A stretch of 64,000 bases of DNA from Bullifex porci (GTDB lineage: Bacteria > Spirochaetota > Spirochaetia > Sphaerochaetales > Sphaerochaetaceae). Numbering within the stretch: the first letter of the stretch is position 1; each line of letters opens with the position of its first letter. The notes beneath the pieces were generated by a model. It ran no database searches and was not told the origin of the DNA. It was given only the letters and a program-made list of their open reading frames with translations. The translations under genes and the position numbers were made by a program. This document shows, one piece after another, positions 33,887-43,041 of this stretch. The stretch is from positions 1 through 64,000 of the forward strand of contig NZ_VUNN01000006.1 in NCBI RefSeq assembly GCF_009695635.1, written 5' to 3'.

Positions 33887-35394
33887 AGAATTACTCCGTC
33901 TTTAAATACTGAGATTTCGCTATAGCCATTAATCTCATTCTTTGTGAGAACTTCACCTGAAGCTACTTTAACAAGGAACTGGATAAAGTCTGCAGATACA
34001 TCTGCTACATCCTCTGTAAGTACTCTACCTGCATTGAAGTCAATCCAATTTGCCTTTCTCTTTGCAAGATCAGGATTAGTAGCAACCTTTACTGTAGGAA
34101 CTGGAGCGCCAAGTGGTGTTCCACGTCCTGTTGTGAACAAAATCATGTGAGCACCAGCTGCACTCTGTGCAGTAGTAGAGACGATATCATTTCCTGGACC
34201 TGAGAGTAGGTTAAGACCAGTAGAGGTTACTCTATCTGCATATTTTACAACTGCAGAAACTGGAGCTCTACCACCCTTTTGTACACATCCAAGGCTCTTA
34301 TCCTCAAGAGTTGAAATACCACCAGCCTTGTTACCTGGAGATGGGTTTTCATATACTACTTGGTTATGAGATGTAAAGTAGTTTTTAAAGTTATTGATTA
34401 AATCTACAATTTGCTCAAATACCTCTTTTGATACTGCACGGTTCATGAGCATTTGCTCTGCACCGAACATCTCAGGAACCTCTGTAAGGATTGCTGTACC
34501 GCCCATAGATGTGAGTTCATCACAGAATCTACCAACGAGTGGGTTTGCTGTGATACCAGAGAAACCATCTGAGCCACCGCATTTAAAGCCAACTCTTAAG
34601 CGAGACATTGGTACTGCGACTCTCTTATCTTCCTCCATTGCTTTTGCAATTTGAGTTAAGAGCTTCTTTCCATCCTCTAATTCATTTTCACTCTCTTGGC
34701 AAACAAGGAACTTTATTCTTTCCTCATCTACTGGTCCTAAGAGCTCTTTAAAGGATGTGATTGTGTTGTTTTCACAACCAAGTGAGAGAACAAGTACACC
34801 GCCTGCATTTGGATGCTTGACTAAATCAGCAAGAATCTTTCTTGTGTTATCATGGTCATCACCCATCTGAGAGCAGCCATATGGATGTGTCCAAACATGT
34901 ACTCCGTCTGCAATCTTTAGGTTTTCATTTGCCCAAGCTTCAAGCTTTTGACCAATTCTATTAACACAGCCTACTGTTGGTACAATCCAAAGCGCATTTC
35001 TGATACCGATATCACCATTCTTTCTCTCATAAGCCATGATTGTTGGAACCTTGCCGTTCCATTTCTTAGCTCTCTCTTCAGCCTCTTTTATAAAGGTCTT
35101 TGCCTTTTCCTCATCATATGAGTATGAAGCTGATTCAGAGAGAAGAGTGTGAATATTAAATGCATGAACATGGCTACCAGCCTTGATATCCTCTTTTGCG
35201 GCACCAATTGGATAACCATATTTAATAATCTTTTCATCCTTGGCAATGTCCTTAAGGGCCATTTTGTGGCCCGCAGGAACATCTGTAAGGAGAGTATAAG
35301 TTGTATCATTTACAGTAACGACATCTCCCTTAAAGAGAGGTGTAATAGCTACTGCAACGTTGTCTAATTCGTTAATTTTAAGGATAGATTCCAT
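33883..35394 (-). CDS. uxaA: Altronate dehydratase
   Basis: 503 aa. The N-terminal SAF-like domain (about residues 1-95, VPAGHKMALKDI) is followed by the GD_AH/UxaA catalytic part: TVGCVNRIG, WTHPYGCSQMGDD, VLVLSLGCENN, FKCGGSDGFSG and a C-terminal TTGRGTPLGAPVPTVKVATN. An Fe(II)-dependent enzyme that dehydrates D-altronate to KDG. AAGGAG lies before the ATG at 35394, which overlaps the uxaB stop (TGATG). Confidence 0.96.
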   Translation of the reverse strand: MESILKINELDNVAVAITPLFKGDVVTVNDTTYTLLTDVPAGHKMALKDIAKDEKIIKYGYPIGAAKEDIKAGSHVHAFNIHTLLSESASYSYDEEKAKTFIKEAEERAKKWNGKVPTIMAYERKNGDIGIRNALWIVPTVGCVNRIGQKLEAWANENLKIADGVHVWTHPYGCSQMGDDHDNTRKILADLVKHPNAGGVLVLSLGCENNTITSFKELLGPVDEERIKFLVCQESENELEDGKKLLTQIAKAMEEDKRVAVPMSRLRVGFKCGGSDGFSGITANPLVGRFCDELTSMGGTAILTEVPEMFGAEQMLMNRAVSKEVFEQIVDLINNFKNYFTSHNQVVYENPSPGNKAGGISTLEDKSLGCVQKGGRAPVSAVVKYADRVTSTGLNLLSGPGNDIVSTTAQSAAGAHMILFTTGRGTPLGAPVPTVKVATNPDLAKRKANWIDFNAGRVLTEDVADVSADFIQFLVKVASGEVLTKNEINGYSEISVFKDGVIL

Positions 35395-36872
35395 CAAAGA
35401 CTCCTTATTGCTGCCTCCATACCGTCATTGAAAATCTTTGTAAGATTCTCGACGATAGCTTCTTCAAGACCTGGTACCTTAGTTAGATCCTGACCCCACC
35501 AAGCTTCCTGTGAAAGAACACCGTTAGCAACTGCAACACTCTTACAATGGTTACACTTGTAGTCACCACTATAGAGCTCGGCAAACTTAGCAAGATACTC
35601 TGGGTTATCGTTGATAAGGTATGTTTCACCATTTCTATTACCCTTGAGAGCTGCACCCTCAAACTCTGTTCCCTGATAGAAGCTAATTAAAGCTGCAAGA
35701 GAGAATACGAGGTATTTTGGAAGCTTACCAAACTTATTGTAGTAGCCAAGTAGAGAAGGAAGATCTCTTGTCTTGAACTTTGATACGCTATTTAGTGAGA
35801 TAGACATTAAGAGGTGGATGATATATGGGTTAGCAAATCTCTCAAGTACGTCAGCTGCATATTGCTCGAGCTGAGCCTTATCGCCATCCATTGAAGGAAT
35901 AATTTCTTCAAATAGACCGTTCTTCATGAATGGGAAGATTAAGTCGCTCTTAATACACTCTTCAACTGTATTTAAACCAGCCTGATAAGCTGCGAGAGTC
36001 ATGAGTGTATGAGTACCATTGAGGATTCTTACCTTTCTTGTTCTATAGAAGGACATATCATCTGTCCAAATTACATTTACACCAGCCTTTGCTGTTGGGA
36101 GCTCTTCATCATAGTATTTCTTATGACATTCGATAACCCAAAGAAGGAAGATTTCTGCTGCATCGATGATGTTATCCTGGTAGCCAAGACGATTCCAAAG
36201 CTCTTCAGCCTCTGCTCTTGGATAGCCTGGAACAATTCTATCTACTAAGCTATTGCAGAAGTCACATGCTTCTTCAACCCAAGAAATAAATCCTTCCTCA
36301 AGATTCCATTCCTTTGCATACTGTAATACGATTCTCTTAAGGTTATCACCATTTTTCTCGATAAGCTCACAAGGAATAGCAATGATACCCTTGCTCTGAT
36401 CACCCTTGAATGCACAATATCTCTTATAAAGGAATGCACAAACCTTACCAGGGAAGCTTGACTGTGGCTTGTCATCGAGCTTATCGCCTTCATGATAAGC
36501 AATACCAGCCTCTGTTGTATTTGAAATGATAAATCTAAGATCTGGATTTTCTGCCTGAGCAATAAATTTCTCATATTCTGAGTATGGATTAATACAACCT
36601 GCAACAGATGTAATCTGTCTGAATTCCTCTACAGGCTTACCGTTTTGTACGCCTCTGAGAACTGTTGTATAGAGACCATTCTGGTCGTTGATCATACCAG
36701 CTAAGCCTCTATCTAGTGGCTGTACTAGCATTACATTACCGTTGAAATCACCCTTTTCATTAAGTTGATCAATAATCCAATCAACAAATGCGCGAAGGAA
36801 GTTACCTTCACCAAACTGAAGTACCTTAATAGGTCTTTCAACTGTCTTTACTACGTCTTTAATATTCTTCAT
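35394..36872 (-). CDS. uxaB: Tagaturonate reductase
   Basis: 492 aa of the mannitol dehydrogenase superfamily. LQFGEGNFLRAFVDWIIDQL (residues about 19-38) is the nucleotide-binding start; FISWVEEACDFCNSLVDRIV, KVRILNGTHTLMTLAAY (the catalytic Lys/His region) and the C-terminal helical domain follow. NADH-dependent reduction of tagaturonate to altronate. GGAGGAACAC precedes the ATG. First gene of the uxaB-uxaA-uxaC-iclR operon. Confidence 0.96.
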   Translation of the reverse strand: MKNIKDVVKTVERPIKVLQFGEGNFLRAFVDWIIDQLNEKGDFNGNVMLVQPLDRGLAGMINDQNGLYTTVLRGVQNGKPVEEFRQITSVAGCINPYSEYEKFIAQAENPDLRFIISNTTEAGIAYHEGDKLDDKPQSSFPGKVCAFLYKRYCAFKGDQSKGIIAIPCELIEKNGDNLKRIVLQYAKEWNLEEGFISWVEEACDFCNSLVDRIVPGYPRAEAEELWNRLGYQDNIIDAAEIFLLWVIECHKKYYDEELPTAKAGVNVIWTDDMSFYRTRKVRILNGTHTLMTLAAYQAGLNTVEECIKSDLIFPFMKNGLFEEIIPSMDGDKAQLEQYAADVLERFANPYIIHLLMSISLNSVSKFKTRDLPSLLGYYNKFGKLPKYLVFSLAALISFYQGTEFEGAALKGNRNGETYLINDNPEYLAKFAELYSGDYKCNHCKSVAVANGVLSQEAWWGQDLTKVPGLEEAIVENLTKIFNDGMEAAIRSL

Positions 36873-36905
36873 GTGTTCCTCCTACGAAACGCTTTTAACT
36901 AATTA

Positions 36906-36957
36906 ATTGTAAGTTCATTTTGACATAACATAAAGGATAAAATGAAACATAATTCCA
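36906..36957 (-). promoter_or_regulatory. uxaB promoter with KdgR-like operator
   Basis: On the minus strand: TGGAATTATGTTTCA (36957-36943), 8 nt, TTTATG (36934-36929), a 17-nt spacer and TACAAT (36911-36906). The operator agrees at 13 of 15 positions with the kdgK site, with the same orientation, spacing and -10 sequence. Confidence 0.75.
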
Positions 36958-37032
36958 CTTTACCTTCGATGTAATTAGCTGTCAAGAAAAACTAAAGATC
37001 CTATATGTCTTTATTGTACAATAAAGGATGTT

Positions 37033-37050
37033 GTAAAAAAACGATATTTT
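37033..37050 (+). promoter_or_regulatory. 18-bp shared element upstream of the hybrid regulator
   Basis: GTAAAAAAACGATATTTT occurs here, 38 nt before the regulator start, and identically at 40293-40310 before the transporter operon. Likely binding site of the regulator itself (autoregulation). Confidence 0.65.
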
Positions 37051-37088
37051 TTGTTGTAGTGCGGTAAAAACAGGGCTATTCTGAATAT

Positions 37089-40000
37089 ATGAACAAAAGG
37101 ATAGGACTAGTATTGGCATCAATTCATGAGGGAGCGTCCATCCGCCTTTGGAGAAGTGTTCTCTCATCTGTAGATTTACTTAGTGATTCAGTTGTTGTAT
37201 TCCCAGGAGGAAGACTCAACTATAAGGAGCAGGATGAGTATTTAAGAAATAATATCTACTCCTTAGAAACTAAGGAAAATTTTGACGGTATCATCAACTG
37301 GAGTAGCTCTCTTACTGGAGAGCTTACAGCTGAAGAGGTATGTTCAATTATCAGAAGTACAGAGGTTCCTGTTATCTCAATTGGACTTCCTGTAGAAGGA
37401 TCTCCTTCTGTTACCTTTGACGCTTATGAAGGTATGTATAATGAGGTTGAGCACTTTATTACAAAGCATAAGCTGAGAAGGATTGCTTTTTTAAGAGGTC
37501 CAAATAGCCATGCAAGTGCTGAATCAAGATATTGTGCTTATGAGGATTGTTTAAAGAAATATAACATTCCTATAAATAATGATTTAATATCATCACCACA
37601 TCACTGGGCACAGGGTAGAGAGGCTTTAAGAGAAATAATAAATGAAAGAGGGCTTGTTCCTGGAATAGATTTTGATGCTCTAATTTGTGCTTCAGATTTA
37701 ATGCTTAGTGGGGCGCTACGCTATCTTGAGGAGATAAATGTAGAGGTCCCTGGAACATTAAAGGTTGCTGGCTTTAACGATAGTGATAACAATAAAATAA
37801 TGAAGGTTGCTCCAACAACTGTTAGAATGCCTGTCGTTGGTATGAGCCATGTAGCTGTTGAGATTTTAAATCAAATTTTCAATGACCCTGCTACAATGGT
37901 GGAGGATGTAATCCTACCAGCTGAGCTAGTTATAAGGCACTCATGTGGCTGTGACCATAGCTTTGGAGCTACTGAGCCTGCAGGAAAGGAGCTTGAGAAT
38001 AAGGAAAACTTTATTAGCTGGATTAGAAGCTTAACTCAAGATCAAATAAGCTATTCAGAGGTAAAGGCTTTTATTGATTATGCCTTTGAAGCTAGCAAGC
38101 TTAATCGCGAATCTGATTTCGTAAAATTTAGAGATAGATTTTTATTCTTTGTAAGAAGATTCCTAGAAAGTGGAGGGGAGCTTTACGATTTATTAGATGT
38201 TTATAAGTGCTTCTTTGATACCTTTAACTTCCCTAAGGATTTCTCTCTATTCTTCTCCTCTGAATTAATGCCTTCAATGATTGAAACCTATTCACGCTAC
38301 CAGGCAGAGGTTTCATATAAGCAGAGTGTGATGAGTAATAAAGTAAATGCTCTCAAAAATAAGCTTCTATCAATTAGATCAAATGTTGACCTAGGAAATA
38401 CCTTAAGAAGTGATTTGCCAAAACTAGGTATTAAGCAGTGTTACTTAGTTTTCGCTAATTATGGAGAGGGGATCTCACATCTAGAGACTGGCTTTGATAG
38501 GCAATTAAATCCTATTAGTCCACAAAATTTCCCAGCTCATCTTCTCTTGCCTGAAGTACTTTCAGCAAATATTTCAAAAGGAGCGTATGTTTTACTTCCT
38601 TTAACATATGATAAGGAGTATTTAGGCTATTTACTCGTTGATGTTACTGAGCAAAGAGATGAACAATTCTTAGAGGATTTAAGAGCAACAATCTCCTCAA
38701 CCTTAAAAGGCATTAGCTTATTAGAGGCTGCAAATAGAGCTAAGGATGTTGCTGAGAAGGCTGAAAGAGCCTCCTCTGATTTCTTTGATAGTATTTCAGA
38801 TGGGCTTAAGGAGCCTCTTCAGCAGATGAAGCAAATCTTGAGTACCTCTGATATTCAAAATAAAAAGGATTTATTAAATCATCTACTTAAGGCTGAGCAT
38901 CTATTAGACCTGTGTTATACAGAAAAGGGACAAATAGAGCTAAAGAAAAAGCTTATTTCTCCAACTCCATTCTTTAAAGATATTGCTTTAAAGCTTGGAA
39001 TTAATGCTTTAATTCCTGATTCTCTTCCTGCAATATATGCGGACCCTGAAAAGGTAACTCAAGTATCTGAGATTTTATATCAGCTTGCATCTGAGGATAA
39101 TGATGTGATTGATATCGAGGTATCAATAAAGCCTTCAGGCTTATCTGTATTATTATCCTCAGATAGCTGGAATCCTATGCAGGAAAAGGATGACGCAGCT
39201 CTTTCCTTAGCAGAGAAAATAGTTGTGCTTCATAGTGGTACATTCCATTTTAAAGAGCATGGAATTGCTATTTGCTATCCATGGCCTTCTCTTTCTAGTG
39301 AAATTACTCAAAATATAGGTATTGGATATACCTTATATATTAAGAAAAACGAATCTAGTACTATTCCTGATGTTGTAAGAACTCTACCTCAGGTTCTTTA
39401 TGTTACAGAGAATGATTTAGCAGATGAGTTTGAAATTCCAGATAATGTAACACGTATTGCTTGGGATTATGGTGATAAGAGAGAACGAGAAAGTGTAGTA
39501 TTAAATCTCCTAAAGAACCATCAGAGAAGTAAGAGCATGCCATTCTTATGCTTCAATGTAGAGTCCTCTTCCTTGGATTTATGGTCAACATTGAAGGCTG
39601 GAACTCATGATAGTATAGAAGGTGTAATTTTAGTTCTTGGAACTCCAATAGATGGTTTATCAAAGCTTAAAGCATTTGGTAGCTTCCTACTCGTTAAGAG
39701 TGAAGAGGAGCTATTGAACTACTCAAAGACACCAGCGATGATAATCCTAAATTCCTCTTCCTATGATATTGTTTTACAAATTAGAAAGGAAAAACGTTTT
39801 TCTAAGGTACCAGTATTGATGGTTAAGGATCATTTTAATGAAAATGAGATTGAGAAGATTGCTCAATTACCTAACCTTATTATTAGTAATTCATCACTCT
39901 GCGACTCAGATGAGTTTATCTCAAGGCTAATTGGTATCTTTGGTGGAAATGGAATATTACCGCCATTAACAGGTGCTTTAGTAAAGAAAGCAATTGGCTA

Positions 40001-40286
40001 TATTAACAAAAAGGCTACCTACCAAATTTCAAGATGGCAGCTTGCTGAGTATGTAAATATTAGTGAGGATTATTTAACAAGAATATTTAAGAAGGATATG
40101 GGGCTTTCTCCTTGGGATTATTTAAACAGATATAGGGTACAGCTTGCGACTGAAATGCTAACTCAAACTGGCTCAACTATAAACGAAGTAGCCTCTGCAA
40201 CTGGGTTCCAAGACCAAGCTTACTTCTGTAGAGTCTTCAAAAAAATAAAAGGAGTATCACCTGGACAGGTAAGAAATCGTAACTAG
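37089..40286 (+). CDS. Large hybrid regulator: sugar-binding, degenerate kinase, AraC domains
   Basis: 1065 aa. Residues about 1-290 are a LacI-type periplasmic-binding domain used as a sensor (VISIGLPVEG, IAFLRGPNSHASAESR, DFDALICASDLMLSGALRYL, LKVAGFNDSD), followed by a helical/GAF-like linker. About 540-720 resemble histidine-kinase DHp and ATPase parts, but the phospho-acceptor His is replaced (SISDGLKEPL where SHE-x-RTPL is usual) and the ATPase boxes are weak. About 730-950 are receiver-like. About 960-1065 are an AraC helix-turn-helix pair (SEDYLTRIFKKDMGLSPWDY, EVASATGFQDQAYFCRVFKK). No membrane segment, so it senses cytosolic sugar. It precedes the importer operon. Confidence 0.88.
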   Translation: MNKRIGLVLASIHEGASIRLWRSVLSSVDLLSDSVVVFPGGRLNYKEQDEYLRNNIYSLETKENFDGIINWSSSLTGELTAEEVCSIIRSTEVPVISIGLPVEGSPSVTFDAYEGMYNEVEHFITKHKLRRIAFLRGPNSHASAESRYCAYEDCLKKYNIPINNDLISSPHHWAQGREALREIINERGLVPGIDFDALICASDLMLSGALRYLEEINVEVPGTLKVAGFNDSDNNKIMKVAPTTVRMPVVGMSHVAVEILNQIFNDPATMVEDVILPAELVIRHSCGCDHSFGATEPAGKELENKENFISWIRSLTQDQISYSEVKAFIDYAFEASKLNRESDFVKFRDRFLFFVRRFLESGGELYDLLDVYKCFFDTFNFPKDFSLFFSSELMPSMIETYSRYQAEVSYKQSVMSNKVNALKNKLLSIRSNVDLGNTLRSDLPKLGIKQCYLVFANYGEGISHLETGFDRQLNPISPQNFPAHLLLPEVLSANISKGAYVLLPLTYDKEYLGYLLVDVTEQRDEQFLEDLRATISSTLKGISLLEAANRAKDVAEKAERASSDFFDSISDGLKEPLQQMKQILSTSDIQNKKDLLNHLLKAEHLLDLCYTEKGQIELKKKLISPTPFFKDIALKLGINALIPDSLPAIYADPEKVTQVSEILYQLASEDNDVIDIEVSIKPSGLSVLLSSDSWNPMQEKDDAALSLAEKIVVLHSGTFHFKEHGIAICYPWPSLSSEITQNIGIGYTLYIKKNESSTIPDVVRTLPQVLYVTENDLADEFEIPDNVTRIAWDYGDKRERESVVLNLLKNHQRSKSMPFLCFNVESSSLDLWSTLKAGTHDSIEGVILVLGTPIDGLSKLKAFGSFLLVKSEEELLNYSKTPAMIILNSSSYDIVLQIRKEKRFSKVPVLMVKDHFNENEIEKIAQLPNLIISNSSLCDSDEFISRLIGIFGGNGILPPLTGALVKKAIGYINKKATYQISRWQLAEYVNISEDYLTRIFKKDMGLSPWDYLNRYRVQLATEMLTQTGSTINEVASATGFQDQAYFCRVFKKIKGVSPGQVRNRN

Positions 40287-40292
40287 ATAATA

Positions 40293-40310
40293 GTAAAAAA
40301 ACGATATTTT
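40293..40310 (+). promoter_or_regulatory. 18-bp shared element upstream of the importer operon
   Basis: Identical to 37033-37050 (GTAAAAAAACGATATTTT); starts 7 nt after the regulator stop. Probable operator controlling the transporter genes. Confidence 0.65.
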
Positions 40311-40368
40311 ATCGGAATTGTGCAATAATATGTTTGTAAAATTTGAAAAAACCATATGATACTAACTT

Positions 40369-40428
40369 TACGGGGTTGAAATCGTATTTCTACGGATTTT
40401 CGAACTCCGTATTTTTTCTTTTTTTTAA
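40369..40428 (+). terminator. Large leader hairpin with T-tract before the importer operon
   Basis: TACGGGGTTGAAATCGTA (40369-40386) can pair with TACGGATTTTCGAACTCCGTA (40391-40411); the right arm also folds alone (TACGGA/TCCGTA). A run TTTTTTCTTTTTTTT follows. It could end the regulator transcript or attenuate the importer operon. Confidence 0.7.
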
Positions 40429-40480
40429 CTTGCGTTACAAAAGATGGGAAATTAAAATTAAAAATGGAGGGATTAAAGGA

Positions 40481-41059
40481 GTGAATTCCACTATCAGACG
40501 GTATCAAGCAGTGGATCTGATGATATGGAGTATTATTCTTTTTGTTTTCGAATTCATTGTTGTCAAAGCAGGTTCAGTATGGTTTAGAGCTCAGCTTTGG
40601 ACTCTATCTATAGTTCCAGCACTTGTTGCTGTTGTCTATATGAGGTGGAGTGCTTTTGGCGTCTTGTATAGTGCATTAGGAGGCATTGCTCTATGCTTTG
40701 CAAGTGGTGCAAGCACCCAACAATATTTGATTTATACCCTCGGAAATTTATTTTCAGTAGTGCTTCTTTTATTTTTGAAGTTTATTGGAAAGGAGAAGAT
40801 TAGAGATAGTGTATTCACTTCAATAATCTTCGCATTGGCTTCTGCTTTGTCGATGCAGATTGGACGTGGAGTTGTTGCAGCTCTATTAGGAAATGGTATT
40901 GGTAGTATCGTAACCTTTATTGCTACAGATATTATTTCAGAGCTATTTGCAATCCTGATAATTTGCATAACGAGAAAGCTGGATGGTGTATTTGAGGATC
41001 AAATTTCGTATTTGGTACGTGTTAATAACGAAGAAAATGAAAAAGGGGGTAGAGAATGA
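40481..41059 (+). CDS. Small multi-pass membrane protein at the head of the importer operon
   Basis: About 192 aa from a GTG preceded by GGAGGG and AAAGGAG; the frame is open upstream, but that part covers the leader hairpin and is not protein-like. Five or six hydrophobic helices (IWSIILFVFEFIVV, LSIVPALVAVVYM, LYSALGGIALCFASG, LGNLFSVVLLLFLKF, SIIFALASALSM, IVTFIATDIISELFAILII). The outline resembles ECF-type S components, but I could not assign it. It overlaps the next permease gene by 4 nt. Confidence 0.6.
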   Translation: MNSTIRRYQAVDLMIWSIILFVFEFIVVKAGSVWFRAQLWTLSIVPALVAVVYMRWSAFGVLYSALGGIALCFASGASTQQYLIYTLGNLFSVVLLLFLKFIGKEKIRDSVFTSIIFALASALSMQIGRGVVAALLGNGIGSIVTFIATDIISELFAILIICITRKLDGVFEDQISYLVRVNNEENEKGGRE

Positions 41060-42108
41060 AGGTAGATGCATCGGACTATTTAATGTATGATGCCGAGACC
41101 AAGACCTACAGAGAAAATCCCGAGCAGAGAGTAAGGGATGACGTTGAGAAGCACTATTGGCTTCACGTCGGAAGAACAATCGTTAAGGACTGGAGATTGT
41201 ATATCATGCTGGTTCCAATGTTGGTTGTATTCCTTCTTTGGAGATATTTCCCAATGTATGAACTCCTTGGCTGTTTCAAGGTTTATGACCAGGTACTTCC
41301 TGTATCTGAGCAGCTTTTCTCTGGATTTTCATATTTTAAGCGTCTTATAGCAGGTGGAGATGCTCTTTCTGCAGAGTTCTGGAGAGCATTAAGAAATACA
41401 TTCTTACTCTCCTTCTATGGCCTCTGTTTTGGCTTCCCAGTACCTATTATTTTGGCACTCTTCTTCAACGAAGTTAAATCAAACGTTGCAAGAAGTATTT
41501 TCCAGGTTCTTACATATCTTCCAAAGTTTATGTCTACTGTAGTAATGACATCTCTTGTAACAATGCTTGTTAAGCAGGGTTCATTAACATCTAGCTATGG
41601 TATTGTATCTCAGTTACTAGAGGCTCTTGGATTAATCTCTCATGAACTTGCAAATGGTGGTCTCTTAAATGACCCAAGATTCTTTAGAGGTATTTACCAG
41701 TTATCAGGAATTTGGGAAGAAGCAGGTTATGGTTCTATCGTATACTTCGCTGCAATTATTGCTATTAGCCCAACAAGCTATGAAGCAGCTCAAATCGACG
41801 GTGCCGGAAAAATGGCTCAGATGAGATATGTTGTATTACCTTGTATCTTATCAACAATCGTAATCATGCTCATCACAAAGATCGGTTCTCTCCTTTCTAT
41901 CGGTTATGAGAAGGTTCTCCTCCTCTATAATCCAAATACATATGTAACAGCTGATGTAGTATCTACATTTGCTCAGAGATATGGTCTTGAGGGTGCAGCT
42001 AAGGGTATTGCCACAGCTGCTGAGATGATGAACAACGTAATCGGAATGTTACTCGTTATCGGTGCTAATACGATTGCGAGAAAAGCATCAGACGTATCAC
42101 TTTATTAA
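41056..42108 (+). CDS. Sugar ABC transporter permease, LplB/YteP type
   Basis: 350 aa, six transmembrane helices after an N-terminal cytosolic part of about 50 residues. The LplB family pattern is clear: WRLYIMLVPMLVVFLLWRYFPMYE, FWRALRNTFLLSFYGL, and the EAA loop SYEAAQIDGAGKMAQMRYVV which docks to the ATPase. It is one half of the importer channel for saturated or unsaturated oligogalacturonides, judged from the neighbours. The start overlaps the preceding gene (GAATGA). Confidence 0.92.
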   Translation: MKVDASDYLMYDAETKTYRENPEQRVRDDVEKHYWLHVGRTIVKDWRLYIMLVPMLVVFLLWRYFPMYELLGCFKVYDQVLPVSEQLFSGFSYFKRLIAGGDALSAEFWRALRNTFLLSFYGLCFGFPVPIILALFFNEVKSNVARSIFQVLTYLPKFMSTVVMTSLVTMLVKQGSLTSSYGIVSQLLEALGLISHELANGGLLNDPRFFRGIYQLSGIWEEAGYGSIVYFAAIIAISPTSYEAAQIDGAGKMAQMRYVVLPCILSTIVIMLITKIGSLLSIGYEKVLLLYNPNTYVTADVVSTFAQRYGLEGAAKGIATAAEMMNNVIGMLLVIGANTIARKASDVSLY

Positions 42109-42123
42109 TGGAGAGATGGCAAA

Positions 42124-43014
42124 ATGAAAAGAAAACTTGAAACAACCGAATTAATATTCAAGGTCATCAGCTATACTCTACTTACAATGTTTGCTATTGG
42201 ATGTTTATATCCATTCTTATATGCAATTGCATCATCTATTAGTGGTAGAAGAGCTGTAGAGTATTCAGAAGTTGTACTCTTCCCTAAGGAAATACAGTTT
42301 GAAGCATTTGGTCAAATGTTTACAAACAATATGTTCTGGAATGCTTACTCAAATACTTTATTTATTACATTCTATGGAACAATTTGGTCTTTAGGATATT
42401 CAATCTTAGGTGCATATGCACTTTCTAAGAAAAGACTTCTATTCAGAAAGACCTTTAACTTCTTCCTTGTTTTCACAATGTGGTTCAGTGCAGGTATCGT
42501 ACCTCAGTACTTAAACTACTTAAATACTAAGGCAGCTTTCAATGCTGTAGGTATTATGGATGATAAGTGGCTCGTAATCATCGCTATGGGTATGGCCGCT
42601 ATGAACATCATCTTGCTTAGAAACGCTTTTGAAGGTGTTCCTTCAGAAATCGAAGAAGCAGCAATCGTTGATGGTGCAACAGAATTCCAGGTACTTTCAA
42701 AGGTATATATACCAATGAGTAAATCTACAATCGCAACAGTAGCTCTCTTCTTTGGTATTTCAAGATGGAATGGTTACTTCTGGGCACGCCAGATGATTAG
42801 TAACTCAAACGAGCATCCATTGATGGTATTTATAAGACTAACACTTGAGCAATATACAGACCCTGAGGTAATGAGTGGTTGGAACCAGGCATATGCTTCT
42901 GACTCTGTTATATATGCTTTGATTGTATGTTCAATTGTACCAATTCTTGTTATCTACCCATTTATCCAAAAGTATTTCGCTAAGGGTACAAATGTCGGTG
43001 GTGTAAAGGAATAA
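42124..43014 (+). CDS. Sugar ABC transporter permease, LplC/YtcP type
   Basis: 296 aa, six helices. CLYPFLYAIASSISG near residues 25-40, FWNAYSNTLFITFYGT, the EAA loop EIEEAAIVDGATEFQVLSKV and the C-terminal YPFIQKYFAKGTNVGGVKE tail typical of YtcP/LplC proteins. Second channel subunit, pairing with the gene 15 nt upstream. Confidence 0.93.
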   Translation: MKRKLETTELIFKVISYTLLTMFAIGCLYPFLYAIASSISGRRAVEYSEVVLFPKEIQFEAFGQMFTNNMFWNAYSNTLFITFYGTIWSLGYSILGAYALSKKRLLFRKTFNFFLVFTMWFSAGIVPQYLNYLNTKAAFNAVGIMDDKWLVIIAMGMAAMNIILLRNAFEGVPSEIEEAAIVDGATEFQVLSKVYIPMSKSTIATVALFFGISRWNGYFWARQMISNSNEHPLMVFIRLTLEQYTDPEVMSGWNQAYASDSVIYALIVCSIVPILVIYPFIQKYFAKGTNVGGVKE

Positions 43015-43041
43015 TATAGATTAAGTAATTGGAGGAAAAAT

